Assembly: GCA_964369605.1 (NCBI GenBank)
Contig: CAYJFD010000002.1
Span: 39,126 to 103,125 of the forward strand
From: CAYJFD01 sp964369605
GTDB lineage: Bacteria > Bacteroidota > Bacteroidia > Bacteroidales > UBA932
Direction of reading: 5' to 3'
DNA: 64,000 nucleotides
Shown here: positions 1 to 8,780 of the stretch, piece after piece
How positions within the stretch are numbered: the stretch's first letter is position 1
How the letters are laid out: each line of letters starts with the position of its first letter
The notes under the pieces: generated by a model
Seen by the model: only the letters and a program-made list of their open reading frames with translations
Told to the model about the DNA's origin: nothing
Databases searched by the model: none
Position numbers and translations under genes: made by a program

Positions 1-982
1 AGTTTCCATTTTCCAGTTTGTAAGCCATAATATTACGACGAGCTAGTTTAGATTCAACTGCCATCTTAATTATTCCTGCTACATCTACCTCACAATCAAA
101 GTGACCAGCATTACAGCAAATAGCCCCATTTTTCATCATTAAGAAGTGCTCAGGCCTAATCACATCCTTACAACCTGTTACAGTAATAAATATATCTCCT
201 TGGCTAGCAGCTTGATCCATAGTCATAACTTTAAATCCATCCATCACTGCTTCTATAGCCTTGATAGGATCTATCTCTGTCACGATTACTGAAGCTCCTA
301 GACCTTTAGCCCTCATAGCAACTCCTTTTCCACACCATCCGTAACCTGCTACGACTGCAGTTTTTCCTGCTACGATAAGATTAGTTGTAGTATTGATTCC
401 ATCCCAAACAGACTGTCCTGTTCCGTATCTATTATCAAATAAATGCTTACAATCAGCATTATTCACAAGTACCATAGGAAACTTTAATCTGTTTTCCTTC
501 TCCATTGCGATAAGCCTCATAATACCCGTAGTAGTCTCTTCGCATCCTCCTAACACATTTGGAATCAACTCTGGGTACTCGTTGTGAATCAGGTTAACCA
601 GGTCTCCACCATCGTCTATGATGATATGAGGTCCCACCTTAATCACATCTGATATATGCTTATGATATTCCTGATCTGTACAGTCGTACCATCCAAATAC
701 ATTTAATCCATCATTTACAAGTGAAGCTGCAACATCATCTTGAGTAGAAAGTGGATTAGACCCTGTCACATACATCTCAGCTCCTCCTGCCGCTAGGACC
801 TTACATAAATAAGCAGTCTTAGCCTCTAAGTGTATAGAAAGGGCTACTTTCAGACCCTTAAATGGCTGTTCTTTAATGAACTGCTGCTCTATTGTTCTAA
901 GTAGGGGCATATTAGCCTTCACCCACTCAATTTTTCTTTGCCCTTCAGGCCAAAGATTTATATCTCTAATATCGTTTGCCAT
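1..982 (-). CDS. ahcY: Adenosylhomocysteinase, C-terminus cut by window edge
   Basis: Reversibly hydrolyses S-adenosylhomocysteine to adenosine and homocysteine in the cytosol, removing the inhibitory by-product of SAM-dependent methylation. Reading down from the ATG at 982 gives a continuous frame of about 327 residues beginning MANDIRDINLWPEGQRKIEW. The family signature NNADCKHLFDNRYGTGQ lies at about 405-475, and the NAD-binding loop GYGWCGKG follows at about 320-350. Bacterial relatives have roughly 430-480 residues, so the last quarter of the protein lies outside the window. The start is only 42 bp from the stop side of the CorA-type gene, on the same strand. Identification is secure; only the C-terminus is unseen. 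Confidence 0.96.
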   Translation of the reverse strand, partial: MANDIRDINLWPEGQRKIEWVKANMPLLRTIEQQFIKEQPFKGLKVALSIHLEAKTAYLCKVLAAGGAEMYVTGSNPLSTQDDVAASLVNDGLNVFGWYDCTDQEYHKHISDVIKVGPHIIIDDGGDLVNLIHNEYPELIPNVLGGCEETTTGIMRLIAMEKENRLKFPMVLVNNADCKHLFDNRYGTGQSVWDGINTTTNLIVAGKTAVVAGYGWCGKGVAMRAKGLGASVIVTEIDPIKAIEAVMDGFKVMTMDQAASQGDIFITVTGCKDVIRPEHFLMMKNGAICCNAGHFDCEVDVAGIIKMAVESKLARRNIMAYKLENGN

Positions 983-991
983 ATATATTTT

Positions 992-1939
992 TTATAACAT
1001 TCTTTTCTTTCTAAAAATTAGCACTACCAGCAAGGTTATGATTATCATCAATACTAATAGGGCTATAAAATCAAGTTTCCCTCCAAACCTTGGTAAATCA
1101 ATATTCATTCCATAGACTGAGGCGATTAAGGTAGGAGGCATCAGAATTAGAGAGACGAAAGTAAATACCTTCATTATCTTATTCTGATCTAAGTTAATAA
1201 GACCCAGAATAGTATTTTGCAAATAATCTAGTCTTTCAAAACTAAAATTTGTGTGATTTATTAATGACGAAGTGTCTTTTACCATTACATTCATCTTATC
1301 ACTGATATCTCGTGGGAACAAGTCACTCTTGAGTATAGAAGAAATCATCCTTTGCTTATCCACAACATTCTCACGAACCATCATAGTGTTTTCCTGTAGC
1401 TGGTTAATATCGATAAGGAAGTCATCGTTAACATCTTCTCCTTTAGTGATTTTACGAGAATATAAGTCTATCTCTCGAGCCATTAACTCGATCATATCAG
1501 CATCTAGGTCGATACGATTTTCAAGGATACTCGTAAAGATATGATAGCCTGTCGGGAAAAATCGGTGATTAATTAGTACCTTTCGCTGCACATCAGAAAA
1601 ACTCCTCAAATTTACCTGTCGAATAGAAACTAGTACACCCTCAGCGATAATAAAGGACACTGATTCCATACTGTACTCATCTGGCCCAGGCATCATAAAA
1701 TTTGTATTGATAAAGATCGTATTATCATTCTCTGAATAACGAGATGATGACTCGATCTCTTCGGCTTGAGCTCTTGTTTGTAGAGTTGTATCTAAGAATT
1801 CCTCCGCTGCTCTCTTCTCTTCTACACTTGGCATAGATAAATCCATCCAAAGTACATCGTCAAAACCTAATTCCTCTAGATCTTGAATATTCTGTGATAC
1901 GTCTATTTGACCTTTGTTCTTGTAAAAAATTTGAATCAT
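992..1939 (-). CDS. corA: CorA-family magnesium/divalent cation transporter
   Basis: Inner-membrane channel of the CorA MIT family, importing Mg2+ or a related divalent cation. The 315-residue protein has the usual layout: a soluble N-terminal domain, a long charged helical stretch around residues 150-250, then two C-terminal membrane helices. The diagnostic pore motif YGMN sits just after the first helix (in SVYGMNIDLP, about residue 275), and the protein ends with the basic tail FRKKRML. Length fits CorA. It lies between ahcY and mqnA on the same strand, 10 bp after mqnA, so co-transcription is likely although the functions are unrelated. The exact ion (Mg, Co or Zn) cannot be read from the sequence. 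Confidence 0.93.
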   Translation of the reverse strand: MIQIFYKNKGQIDVSQNIQDLEELGFDDVLWMDLSMPSVEEKRAAEEFLDTTLQTRAQAEEIESSSRYSENDNTIFINTNFMMPGPDEYSMESVSFIIAEGVLVSIRQVNLRSFSDVQRKVLINHRFFPTGYHIFTSILENRIDLDADMIELMAREIDLYSRKITKGEDVNDDFLIDINQLQENTMMVRENVVDKQRMISSILKSDLFPRDISDKMNVMVKDTSSLINHTNFSFERLDYLQNTILGLINLDQNKIMKVFTFVSLILMPPTLIASVYGMNIDLPRFGGKLDFIALLVLMIIITLLVVLIFRKKRML

Positions 1940-1949
1940 AAGCGAGGAT

Positions 1950-2717
1950 TTAAGTAATTAAATTCGAAGAGGAACAAACCAACTCTAAAAATTTTGCGAG
2001 ACCTTCTTTCTTTTCATTTGTAAAATCATAAGATATACTATCTCGCAGATAAGAGATCATCTCATCTCTCGTAAACTTTTTGTCTTTCAAAAAACTAGAA
2101 GCATCAACTGCCTGTTCTATATTTGCAAGACCATAGCCTAAGGCCTCATTAAAGTCCGAGATAAAGTTCTCTTCAAGAGGCTTATTTGCCACCCAAGCAG
2201 CAAAAACAAAAGGTTTACCTGTATATTTTAGCCACTGCTCTGATAAGTCATAGACGTACTCAAATTTTTCAGAATTAATCAAAGCCTTATCCCCTATCAA
2301 AACATAAGCCTTAGAAACATCTAACTCTTGAGTGCTATAATCGAATGTTTTAAACTCTGGATTAATAAGCCAGAATTTCTCTGAAAGAAGACGTGCAAGA
2401 GTAATCGAAGATCGAGAATCACTATCTGCGTATATCTCAGATACATTCTCTAAAGGTACAGGGCTACACAAAAGTACACTTTTGACCTTCCCGTCAGCTG
2501 CGATGCAATAATTTGAGACTGTTTCGTATTTTTTATTTGCTGAAAGCAATACCGCAGGCACAATTCCTAGATCCACTTGATCATTTTCAAGCATTTGAGC
2601 TGCTTGCGATGGGGTGCAATAAACTACCTCTAACTGCTTAGATATAGCAGAAGAAGAGAGACCATAAACAAATGGTAGCGTGTTTAAATAATTTATTGCA
2701 GCTATACGAACTGACAT
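1950..2717 (-). CDS. mqnA: Chorismate dehydratase of the futalosine menaquinone pathway
   Basis: MqnA dehydrates chorismate to 3-enolpyruvyl-benzoate, the first committed step of the futalosine route to menaquinone. The 255-residue protein has the MqnA/MqnD periplasmic-binding-like fold signature: N-terminal VRIAAINYLNTLPFVYGL, then the substrate-loop segment VDLGIVPAVLL near residue 50. It lacks a signal peptide, as expected for a cytosolic enzyme. It is packed 10 bp upstream of corA. A UbiA-type prenyltransferase that could be MqnP is at 11,102-11,950, which supports this pathway rather than the classical Men route. The close paralogue MqnD is less likely given the NYLNTLPF start. Confidence 0.86.
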   Translation of the reverse strand: MSVRIAAINYLNTLPFVYGLSSSAISKQLEVVYCTPSQAAQMLENDQVDLGIVPAVLLSANKKYETVSNYCIAADGKVKSVLLCSPVPLENVSEIYADSDSRSSITLARLLSEKFWLINPEFKTFDYSTQELDVSKAYVLIGDKALINSEKFEYVYDLSEQWLKYTGKPFVFAAWVANKPLEENFISDFNEALGYGLANIEQAVDASSFLKDKKFTRDEMISYLRDSISYDFTNEKKEGLAKFLELVCSSSNLIT

Positions 2718-2765
2718 AATCGTCCATCATCAATTATCAACCTTAAAATAACACACAAAGATAAC

Positions 2766-4247
2766 TTATTTTCTCGAAAGATACAATCCCAAAAACATCA
2801 AAGCTGCATTAAATAATAGATTTGCAAAACCGATCGAAAAATCAAAGGTCTGTAACAGAAGATAAGAGACTAGATATGAGACTATTGGAGCAGCTACTGC
2901 GACATAAGGAACAGCCGTATCTTTTAGCTTATATTTAGTAAAAATAGCAAAGAAAAATAATCCCAGTAAGGGACCGTAAGTATAAGATGCTAATTTGTAT
3001 AGCAAATCTATCACTGCAGAGTTGTTAAAAAAGTAAATGGCGCACGCTAAGGCAAATAAGAGAAAAGCAATACCTGCCTGCACTAGCTTACGCTGCTTAG
3101 GACTAACTTCGTTTTTTGATCTAAAATCTAAGCATACTGAAGTAGTAAGAGATGTTAAGGCAGCTGCTGCACTTGGATAAGCCGCAGAAATGAGACCAAA
3201 TAGAAAAAGAAGCTTCAAAGGAAGTCCTGCATAATTTGTAATAATCGTAGAGTAAAGTTGATCTGTATTTGTCAAAGCAGAAGGCGCTAGCCCTGTTGCA
3301 TATTCAAAGAAATATGTATACATCAACACTCCAAAAGAAAGTAAAACGAGATTCACTACTAGAATAACTACTACAAGCATATAAATATTTCTCTTTGAAG
3401 ACTTTAGATCCTTACACGATAAATTTTTCTGCATCATACTTTGATCCAAACCCGTCATAGCCACACAAACGAAAAAACCTGCTATTAACTGTTTAAAAAC
3501 GTTCGTCCCCGCCCTGAAGTCCCAGTTAAAAATCTCAGAAAATCTACTCATTTCTAAGTTCGGATTTTTTTGATTTAAAACTAAATCTACAAGACCCACG
3601 ACATTCAAGGACATCATCTTTGAGAGGAAAATTATACTAAAAACCACACAAAGAATCATAAGGGTCGTCTGAAAAACATCAGTCCATATAACACCTTGTA
3701 CACCAGCCCTATAAGTATAAAAATACAATAAAAACATAAAGGACAACAACACTATCAGAAACACCCCAAATCCAGAATACTGTTCCCGTAACTGAGGAGG
3801 TATAATACTAACCAATACTATTATCATTAAATAAATTCTGACCGCAGTTCCTAACAATCTAGATAATACAAATAAGCCCGACCCCACTAAATGAGAACGT
3901 TTACCGAATCTTTCTCCCAAGTAGCTATAGATGGACGTTAAATTCATTTTATAATAGATAGGCAAAAGAACCTCTGCTATAAAGACATAACCTAGAGCAA
4001 AACCTACAACCATAGGTATGTAATAAAAGTTCTGATTAAGAATATTTCCTGTAACCGAAATTAAAGTAAGACCTGACAAGGACGCCCCTATCATCCCATA
4101 AGCTATGACTGGCCAAGGAGTCTTTCTATCTCCTCTAAAAAACGATTTTTTACTAGCAAATTTTAGGGCTAACCTAGAAATCAATAGTAATATTAGCGTA
4201 TAACTTATAAATGACCCTACAAAGAGCAGCAACATACTTATGTCCAT
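2766..4247 (-). CDS. Sodium:solute symporter (SSS family)
   Basis: Predicted multi-pass inner-membrane symporter using the sodium gradient. The 493 residues contain about 13 hydrophobic segments. Family features include the N-terminal region WPVIAYGMIGASLSGLTLISVTGN, the GVQGVIWTDVFQTTLMI segment near residue 185, and the ISAAYPSAAAALTSLTTSVCLDF segment near residue 360, which corresponds to the conserved Na+-binding helix region (S/T-rich, followed by D). Length is normal for SSS transporters. It lies 10 bp upstream of nothing but follows recR with a 10-bp gap on the same strand. The transported solute cannot be told; relatives carry sugars, sialic acid, proline or pantothenate. Confidence 0.9.
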   Translation of the reverse strand: MDISMLLLFVGSFISYTLILLLISRLALKFASKKSFFRGDRKTPWPVIAYGMIGASLSGLTLISVTGNILNQNFYYIPMVVGFALGYVFIAEVLLPIYYKMNLTSIYSYLGERFGKRSHLVGSGLFVLSRLLGTAVRIYLMIIVLVSIIPPQLREQYSGFGVFLIVLLSFMFLLYFYTYRAGVQGVIWTDVFQTTLMILCVVFSIIFLSKMMSLNVVGLVDLVLNQKNPNLEMSRFSEIFNWDFRAGTNVFKQLIAGFFVCVAMTGLDQSMMQKNLSCKDLKSSKRNIYMLVVVILVVNLVLLSFGVLMYTYFFEYATGLAPSALTNTDQLYSTIITNYAGLPLKLLFLFGLISAAYPSAAAALTSLTTSVCLDFRSKNEVSPKQRKLVQAGIAFLLFALACAIYFFNNSAVIDLLYKLASYTYGPLLGLFFFAIFTKYKLKDTAVPYVAVAAPIVSYLVSYLLLQTFDFSIGFANLLFNAALMFLGLYLSRK

Positions 4248-4257
4248 CTGTCTATCA

Positions 4258-4854
4258 TTAAGGATTAAATGGTTGACGCATCTTAATAGAACGGGCCAAA
4301 GTGATTTGGTCTGTATACTCTAACTCATCTCCAAAGCCAACACCTCTAGCTAGGGTGCTAACTGTTTTATTTAAGTTTGACAATAACTTAAATATATAAT
4401 ACGAGGTAGTTTCACCCTCCATACCCGAATTTATTACTAATATCAACTCCTTCACCTCATCTTTTGCCGCCATCTGATACAGCTTCGTAATAGGTAGATC
4501 GTCAGGTCCGATTCCATCCATAGGCGAAATCACACCACCCAGAACAAAATATAAACCTTTGTATTCTCTAGTTGCTTCTATACTCATAACATCCCTTACA
4601 CTTTCCACAACACAGATAGTAGAAACATCCCTTCTAGAACTACGACATATCTCACAAGTGTCATCTTCTGAAATCATATTACAGCACTCACAGTACTTTA
4701 TTTCATTACGCAGATTAACTATCGCACTTCCAAATTTCTCCACATTAGATTTTGGTTGTTTTAAAATATGTAATGCAAGCCTTGTAGCATTTTTCTTACC
4801 GATGCCTGGAAGCGAAGCAAACTGCTCTATGGCATCTTCTAATATTTTGATCAT
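4258..4854 (-). CDS. recR: Recombination mediator protein RecR
   Basis: RecR works with RecO (and RecF in some species) to load RecA on gapped DNA. The 198-residue protein matches the family in length and order: an N-terminal helix-hairpin-helix (ASLPGIGKKNATRLALHIL, residues 13-31), a four-cysteine zinc finger (CECCNMISEDDTCEIC, around 54-69), then a Toprim domain starting at about ICVVESVRD with the acidic E and later conserved residues. The ATG is 4 bp downstream of the kinase stop, implying translational coupling in an operon with the kinase and the symporter. Confidence 0.96.
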   Translation of the reverse strand: MIKILEDAIEQFASLPGIGKKNATRLALHILKQPKSNVEKFGSAIVNLRNEIKYCECCNMISEDDTCEICRSSRRDVSTICVVESVRDVMSIEATREYKGLYFVLGGVISPMDGIGPDDLPITKLYQMAAKDEVKELILVINSGMEGETTSYYIFKLLSNLNKTVSTLARGVGFGDELEYTDQITLARSIKMRQPFNP

Positions 4855-4857
4855 ATT

Positions 4858-5724
4858 CTAGTACTTCAAATGATATGTCTCTAAGCCTAATATAGGCCTT
4901 TCGATGATTTTTGCTATTTTTATAAAAAACTTTTCAGCACATTCTCTTATATTTTCTTCAAAATAATGCGCTATCGACCCCACTAAATACAGAGGGTACT
5001 TCTCGTAATCATAAGCTTTAACACACTTCTCAAAAAAGTCCGAGAACGCTTGATCTACGAGGCGATAAATATAGGGATTTTCTTTATTTTGATGTATAAA
5101 TTTAGCAAAAGATGCTAAATATCTTGAAGGCATAGCCTCTTTGTAGACTTTTGCGACAATAGTCGAATAATCTACTTGGTACTCCAGCTCTAATTTTTGC
5201 TTTACTTCCTCTGGCACTAAGCCTTTGATATAGTCCGCCAAGAGTAGCTTGCCAAGATTAGCGCCACTTCCTTGATCACCTAATATAAAACCTCCAGAAT
5301 AGACATTATGAGAAATGGCTCTTCCATCATAAAAACATACATTCGAACCAGTACCTAATATACCTACGATAGCAGGTTCTTGAGCACTACATGCTCTAAC
5401 TGCCGCTACTATATCTGATTCACAAAATATTTGAGCATTTGGGAAAACATCTTCAAAAAGTTTTGAGACTCTCCTCTTTTGATCATCAGAAACTAAACCT
5501 GCTGAATAAAAATATATATCTAACTTAGTTTCTAATTGAAGATATGGCAGACAGATTGAGTTTTTTAGATCATTTATGGCAGTGAGTATTTCTTTATCCG
5601 TATTGAAGATAGGATTAATACCTACCATACTAGAAGTAACTACCTGATTTTCACTATTATATCCCTTACGCATCAAGAGACAATCTGCTGTAGTAGAACC
5701 ACTATCTATTATTAATTTTATCAT
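4858..5724 (-). CDS. BadF/BadG/BcrA/BcrD-type ATPase, N-acetylglucosamine kinase-like
   Basis: Cytosolic ASKHA-fold sugar kinase. The N-terminus MIKLIIDSGSTTADCLLM is the phosphate-1 loop, residues near 117-130 (GILGTGSNVCFYDG) form the phosphate-2 loop, and GGFILGDQGSGANLGKLLL is the characteristic segment of N-acetylglucosamine kinase-like BadF proteins in Bacteroidetes. At 288 residues it has the normal length. In the same operon as recR and the sodium symporter. The natural substrate is likely an amino sugar such as GlcNAc, by family analogy; the sequence alone does not prove it. Confidence 0.82.
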   Translation of the reverse strand: MIKLIIDSGSTTADCLLMRKGYNSENQVVTSSMVGINPIFNTDKEILTAINDLKNSICLPYLQLETKLDIYFYSAGLVSDDQKRRVSKLFEDVFPNAQIFCESDIVAAVRACSAQEPAIVGILGTGSNVCFYDGRAISHNVYSGGFILGDQGSGANLGKLLLADYIKGLVPEEVKQKLELEYQVDYSTIVAKVYKEAMPSRYLASFAKFIHQNKENPYIYRLVDQAFSDFFEKCVKAYDYEKYPLYLVGSIAHYFEENIRECAEKFFIKIAKIIERPILGLETYHLKY

Positions 5725-5744
5725 TCTTACATGGTATAAATGTG

Positions 5745-5780
5745 AGAACTGCCTCTCTAACTAACGTTTGAGAGACAGTT
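5745..5780 (-). terminator. Hairpin between kinase and glutaminyl cyclase genes
   Basis: An imperfect inverted repeat, gaactgCctctc ... gagagAcagttc, forms a stem of about 12 pairs. It lies between two minus-strand genes and could terminate the transcript of the upstream glutaminyl cyclase gene. No clear T-run follows, so the terminator role is tentative. Confidence 0.4.
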
Positions 5781-5841
5781 CATTAACCTAAAACTTAAAC
5801 CTATGAAAAAACATATTTAATCATACAAATTCTGTGCCAAA

Positions 5842-6609
5842 CTATTTCTTCTCAATAGAAATTTCAAATAATTTAGACCAATTCTTGCCTGTTACATATA
5901 TTTTTCCTGTGTTCTCATTATATGCTATGCCATTTAGGACATCCGCCCTTCTGGATTGTATCTTTGGAATAAGGTTCGAACAATCTATCGTGGCTCTTAC
6001 CTCCCCTGTTTGAGGATCTATTATTAATATGTCATTTTCCGTGTAGACATTTGCCCATATTTCCCCATTTATGTATTCCAATTCATTAATGCCTCTTATT
6101 TCTTTTGAATTTCTTTTTACGGTAATAGATCTTGCCTCCATAAGAGACTGAGGATCCATATAAGAAATCTCTGCTGAGCCGTTACTAGTAATTAGGTGCT
6201 TCCCATCTGTGGTAATTCCCCAGCCTTCCCCGATAAATGGTAGTTCAGCTAGCTTAGTCATACTCTCTATATCGTATACAAAGCAGACATTTTCATACCA
6301 AGTAAGGATGTAGAGGTAAGCTCCAAGAACGCAAGAACCTTCTAAAAAATATTTATCGTCGAAGTGAGTAATATCTAAAACTCTACCTGTAGTCAAATCG
6401 ACTTTTCTAAAGTTAGATGATCCGTATTGGCCACAGCTCTCATATAATACATCCTCATAGAAGAATAAGCCCTGCGTGTAAGCAGTCTCATCATGAGGGT
6501 ACTCTTTCTCAACAACTAATTTATATTCTTCTACTTGTGTTTTAGACCAGAGATTAGAATGTATAAAAAGAAAGATGAAGAAAAAAACGAGAAACTTCGC
6601 ACATTTCAT
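5842..6609 (-). CDS. Glutaminyl-peptide cyclotransferase (plant/bacterial QC type), exported
   Basis: Catalyses cyclisation of N-terminal glutamine to pyroglutamate. In Bacteroidetes, signal peptidase cleavage often exposes Gln, and exported cyclases of this kind cap those proteins. The 255-residue protein starts with a signal peptide (MKCAKFLVFFFIFLFIHSNLWS) and continues with the five-bladed propeller family sequence; EYPHDETAYTQGLFF (about 37-51) is the classic motif of the PF05096 family, followed by YESCGQYGSSNFRKVDL and the ELEYINGEIWANVY blade. Two bases separate its ATG from the pyrG stop, so it is probably co-transcribed behind pyrG. Confidence 0.88.
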   Translation of the reverse strand: MKCAKFLVFFFIFLFIHSNLWSKTQVEEYKLVVEKEYPHDETAYTQGLFFYEDVLYESCGQYGSSNFRKVDLTTGRVLDITHFDDKYFLEGSCVLGAYLYILTWYENVCFVYDIESMTKLAELPFIGEGWGITTDGKHLITSNGSAEISYMDPQSLMEARSITVKRNSKEIRGINELEYINGEIWANVYTENDILIIDPQTGEVRATIDCSNLIPKIQSRRADVLNGIAYNENTGKIYVTGKNWSKLFEISIEKK

Positions 6610-6610
6610 C

Positions 6611-8230
6611 TTACTTTTCTCTTTTCTCTTTGTGTGCTAAAGCGGCTTTTACAAAGGCTACAAAGATAGCTTGTGGTTCCTCTACAGTACTCTTCAACTC
6701 AGGATGGAACTGAACACCGATAAAGAATGGGTGAGTTGGAATCTCTACTATCTCTACTAGTCCTGTATCAGGATTCTTTCCAGAGCATCTCATACCTGCT
6801 TTTGTAATAGCCTCTAAATACTCATTATTAAATTCATATCTATGTCTATGACGTTCACTGATGGTTGTCTTACCATATATTTTGTGCGCTAATGAGTCTT
6901 TCTCTAACTCACACGCATAGGCTCCTAGTCTCATAGTACCACCCTTAATAGTAGTAGTTTTCTGATCTGCCATTAAGTCTATTACTGGAACTTTCGTAGT
7001 AGCTTGAACCTCTGTCGAGTTAGCATCTTTCAAACCAACTACATTTCTACTATACTCTATTACAGCCATCTGCATACCTAGGCAGATTCCAAAGAAAGGA
7101 GTAGCACTCTCTCTTGCATACTGAACCGCGACGATTTTACCCTCTATTCCTCTTTCTCCGAATCCTGGAGCAACAAGTATACCGTCCATCCCTGCTAGCT
7201 GCTCAGCAACATTATCTTGTGTTAAATGCTCACTATGTATACAATTAACTCTAACCTTGCACTCATTTACTGCACCTGCGTGAATAAATGACTCTAAGAT
7301 AGACTTATATGCATCCTGTAATTCTATATATTTACCTACTAAAGCGATATTAACCTCTTTTTTAGGATTTAATAACTTGTCAACAAAAGTTTTCCAGTTT
7401 GAAAGATTCGCCTTTGGAGGCTTAGCTAAACCAAACTTCTCTATAACTATCTCATCTAATTTCTCCTCTTGCATTATAAGAGGCACTTCATAGATGGTTC
7501 TTGCATCGATAGATTCTATTACACAATTCTGCTTAATATTACAGAATAATGCGACCTTTCTTCTTAGGTCTGGTCCTAAATGGTGCTCTGTTCTACAAAC
7601 TATGATATCTGGCTGAACCCCGTTTTCTAGTAACTGTCTTACTGAATGTTGAGTCGGTTTGGTTTTTAACTCTTTCGCTGCATTTAAATAAGGAACTAGA
7701 GTTAGATGAACTACTAAAGAATCGCCTGTTGGAAGATCCCACTGTAACTGCCTTACAGCCTCAATAAATGGCAGTGATTCCATATCACCAACTGTTCCAC
7801 CTATCTCAGTGATTACCACATCAAAATTACCACTCTTTCCAAGCAGCAACATTCTTCTTTTTATTTCATCTGTAATATGTGGGATGATTTGCACTGTTTT
7901 TCCAAGATATGCACCCTCGCGCTCCTTATCTATCACAGTCCTATAAATTCTTCCAGTAGTAACGTTGTTAGCCCTAGAAGTACTTACATTTAAAAATCTT
8001 TCATAATGTCCTAAGTCTAGGTCGGTTTCTGCACCATCCTCAGTTACATAACACTCTCCATGTTCATAAGGGTTAAGTGTCCCTGGATCAACATTCAGAT
8101 AGGGGTCAAATTTTTGGATAGTAACACGCAAGTTTCTTGCTTGCAATAATTTAGCCAATGAAGCAGAGATGATTCCTTTACCTAAAGAAGAGGTAACTCC
8201 ACCCGTGACGAAGACATATTTTGTAGACAT
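6611..8230 (-). CDS. pyrG: CTP synthase
   Basis: Converts UTP to CTP using ATP and glutamine-derived ammonia, the last step of pyrimidine nucleotide synthesis. The 539-residue protein has the N-terminal synthetase domain (KYVFVTGGVTSSLGKGI, residues 4-20, P-loop like) and a C-terminal class I glutamine amidotransferase domain with nucleophile Cys in FFGICLGMQ (about 383) and the catalytic His/Glu in GVQFHPE (about 514). Length matches the family. Transcription probably starts from the promoter at 8,266-8,295. Confidence 0.98.
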   Translation of the reverse strand: MSTKYVFVTGGVTSSLGKGIISASLAKLLQARNLRVTIQKFDPYLNVDPGTLNPYEHGECYVTEDGAETDLDLGHYERFLNVSTSRANNVTTGRIYRTVIDKEREGAYLGKTVQIIPHITDEIKRRMLLLGKSGNFDVVITEIGGTVGDMESLPFIEAVRQLQWDLPTGDSLVVHLTLVPYLNAAKELKTKPTQHSVRQLLENGVQPDIIVCRTEHHLGPDLRRKVALFCNIKQNCVIESIDARTIYEVPLIMQEEKLDEIVIEKFGLAKPPKANLSNWKTFVDKLLNPKKEVNIALVGKYIELQDAYKSILESFIHAGAVNECKVRVNCIHSEHLTQDNVAEQLAGMDGILVAPGFGERGIEGKIVAVQYARESATPFFGICLGMQMAVIEYSRNVVGLKDANSTEVQATTKVPVIDLMADQKTTTIKGGTMRLGAYACELEKDSLAHKIYGKTTISERHRHRYEFNNEYLEAITKAGMRCSGKNPDTGLVEIVEIPTHPFFIGVQFHPELKSTVEEPQAIFVAFVKAALAHKEKREK

Positions 8231-8265
8231 GATAATGTAATTTTAATCGTTATTATACGGGGATA

Positions 8266-8295
8266 CAAAATTACACAAAAAAGCCAACTTTGCAA
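8266..8295 (-). promoter_or_regulatory. Bacteroidetes-type promoter for pyrG
   Basis: On the minus strand, TTG (8,295-8,293) and TAATTTTG (8,273-8,266) are 19 bp apart. This matches the primary sigma factor pattern of Bacteroidetes (TTG at -33, TAnnTTTG at -7). A start site near 8,259 would leave a leader of about 29 nt before the pyrG ATG. Confidence 0.65.
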
Positions 8296-8401
8296 ATTGT
8301 TCCTCCTCTATTCGCATTTTTTACTACCTTTGTCGCGATTTTAAGTCCATATTTACGAAAATATTGAAAGCAAAAGATATTTTCTGAATATATATAATTT
8401 T

Positions 8402-8720
8402 AGGTGGGATGCTCTATCGCTGTCACTTTATGTGATGGAGGAAAGTCCGGACAGGAAAGAGCACCGCACTGTGGAAAGCACAGATAGGCGTAAGTTTATG
8501 TGAGGCATAGCAGAAAATAACCGCCTTCGGGTAAGGGTGAAAACGTGAGGTAAGAGCTCACGATGGGTTATGGCGACATAGCCTAGGTATGCTGCTGCGG
8601 CCTGCAAGGTCAAATATACCGACAATTTTAGGGCTGCTCGCCCGATGTCGAGGGGTAGACTGCATAGATAAATGATAGAGACCTTTTCGGAGGCACAGAA
8701 TTCGGCTTATAATCCCACCT
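8402..8720 (+). ncRNA. rnpB: RNase P RNA (class A)
   Basis: Catalytic RNA that removes 5' leaders from pre-tRNAs. The ends pair: AGGTGGGAT at 8,402-8,410 with ATCCCACCT at 8,712-8,720. Conserved elements occur in order: GAGGAAAGTCCGGAC (P4 and the CR-I region, about 8,438-8,452), GGTGAAAACGTGAGGTAAGAGCTCAC, GGCGACATAG, CTGCAAGGTC, and near the 3' end GATAGAGACCTTTTCGGAGG with the CR-V type ACAGAATTCGGCTTAT, which completes P4. The nearby minus-strand reading frame at 8,428-8,625 is a shadow of this RNA. A TATATAAT stretch lies directly upstream. Confidence 0.96.
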
Positions 8721-8780
8721 TTATTATATATATATGTTCTTTTGTTTCTTTTTTCTATATTTGCGCATAATTTATATTAT

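Noticed and set aside
8428..8625. Minus-strand open frame inside rnpB
   Set aside because: It lies entirely within the RNase P RNA gene, whose conserved elements are clear.
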